Origin: Ipomoea triloba
Lineage: Eukaryota; Streptophyta; Magnoliopsida; Solanales; Convolvulaceae
DNA length: 64,000 nt
Direction of reading: 5' to 3'
Assembly (NCBI RefSeq): GCF_003576645.1
Contig: NC_044930.1
Location: 11,756,006-11,820,005, forward strand
In this document: piece after piece, positions 63,787 to 64,000 of the stretch
Layout of the letters: each line of letters opens with the position of its first letter
How positions within the stretch are numbered: position 1 is the first letter of the stretch
Made by a program: the position numbers and the translations under genes
The notes under the pieces: generated by a model
Database searches by the model: none
Told to the model about the DNA's origin: nothing
The model's input: only the letters and a program-made list of their open reading frames with translations

Positions 63787-63846
63787 TAAGGATGTGTTTG
63801 GTTGACAGGTTTAACTATCAGGAATGTGTATCAAAGTCATTGTTAT
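63787..63846. mobile_element. Tourist-like MITE, left end only
   Basis: TAA then GGATGTGTTTGGTTGACAGG and 'CTATCAGGAATGTGTATCAAAGTCATTGTTATTG', matching the start of the element at 23926. It breaks off where an LTR-like sequence begins. Confidence 0.55.
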
Positions 63847-64000
63847 TGTTGAGATAATGTGTGGCTCAAATGTGTGCAGACCATTTCTCCGGTTTTGACG
63901 AGCGCATGTACACATTCTTACACAACTTTCCGTCTTCATCTCTCCACCTCATGCTTGCCGTTTTTGTCTCTTTTGGTGTGTATAAATAGTCTAATTCATT
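63847..64000 (+). mobile_element. Probable LTR start, cut by the window edge
   Basis: Begins TGTTGAGATAATGTG, has a TATA box (GTGTATAAATAGTC near 63978) and interrupts the MITE at 63787. This is consistent with the 5' part of a copia-type LTR. The rest lies outside the window. Confidence 0.45.

Overview
The window reads as nuclear DNA of a flowering plant, most likely a eudicot. It is AT-rich, its genes carry GT-AG introns, all three intact protein genes belong to plant families, and the spaces between them are packed with plant-type transposable elements. I cannot name the species from the sequence alone. Three host genes are supported. (1) On the + strand at 1647-6103 lies a five-coding-exon TRM/LONGIFOLIA-like gene; its spliced reading frame gives 916 residues, with a VARLMGL motif and a C-terminal DUF4378 domain. 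(2) On the + strand at 35195-36325 lies an intronless 376-residue DUF1645 gene. (3) On the - strand at 50351-54864 lies an eleven-exon protein disulfide isomerase of the PDIL2-1 type, 359 residues, with two WCGHC active sites.

Everything else is intergenic and mostly made of mobile elements. From 7 to 25 kb there are Mutator-like foldback elements, Tourist-type MITEs, a Helitron 3' end with an RPA-like coding remnant, and a run of modules separated by (TA)n tracts. From 25.3 to 27.9 kb there are decayed transposase fragments of MULE and hAT type. From 27.9 to 34.0 kb one Mutator-like element that captured part of a UDP-glycosyltransferase gene appears three times in mirrored contexts, joined by single N bases. 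The TIR variants and the 9-bp target duplications show that only the middle copy (31012-32313) has the structure of a true insertion, so the outer two look like assembly hairpins.

From 37.9 to 49 kb there are more (TA)n-bounded modules filled with short degenerate tandem repeats. This stretch also holds a cluster of elements at 40.0-44.9 kb whose ends share GCAAATTAT followed by a GTGGACC..GGTCCAC-type palindrome, and a Ty1/copia relic. Downstream of the PDI gene's promoter (55-64 kb) lie another palindromic-end element, a decayed Ty3/gypsy gag with a minisatellite leader, a tRNA-like SINE, a 109-bp tandem repeat, a Tourist MITE with TAA duplications, a complete 1.65-kb CACTA element with CAA duplications, the start of a second CACTA element, and an LTR nested in a MITE at the right edge.

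The three host genes do not form a pathway. They are unlinked housekeeping or developmental genes in a transposon-rich background. Transposons touch the host genes most closely at the PDI locus: a 508-bp Mutator-type MITE with a perfect 9-bp duplication sits in intron 10, and a palindromic-end element lies just upstream of the promoter. The best candidates for undescribed biology are the GCAAATTAT palindromic-end family and the (TA)n-delimited, array-filled modules. Sequence gaps are at 18251-18690, 23226-23594 and 59432-59539, with single N bases at 30412 and 32427.
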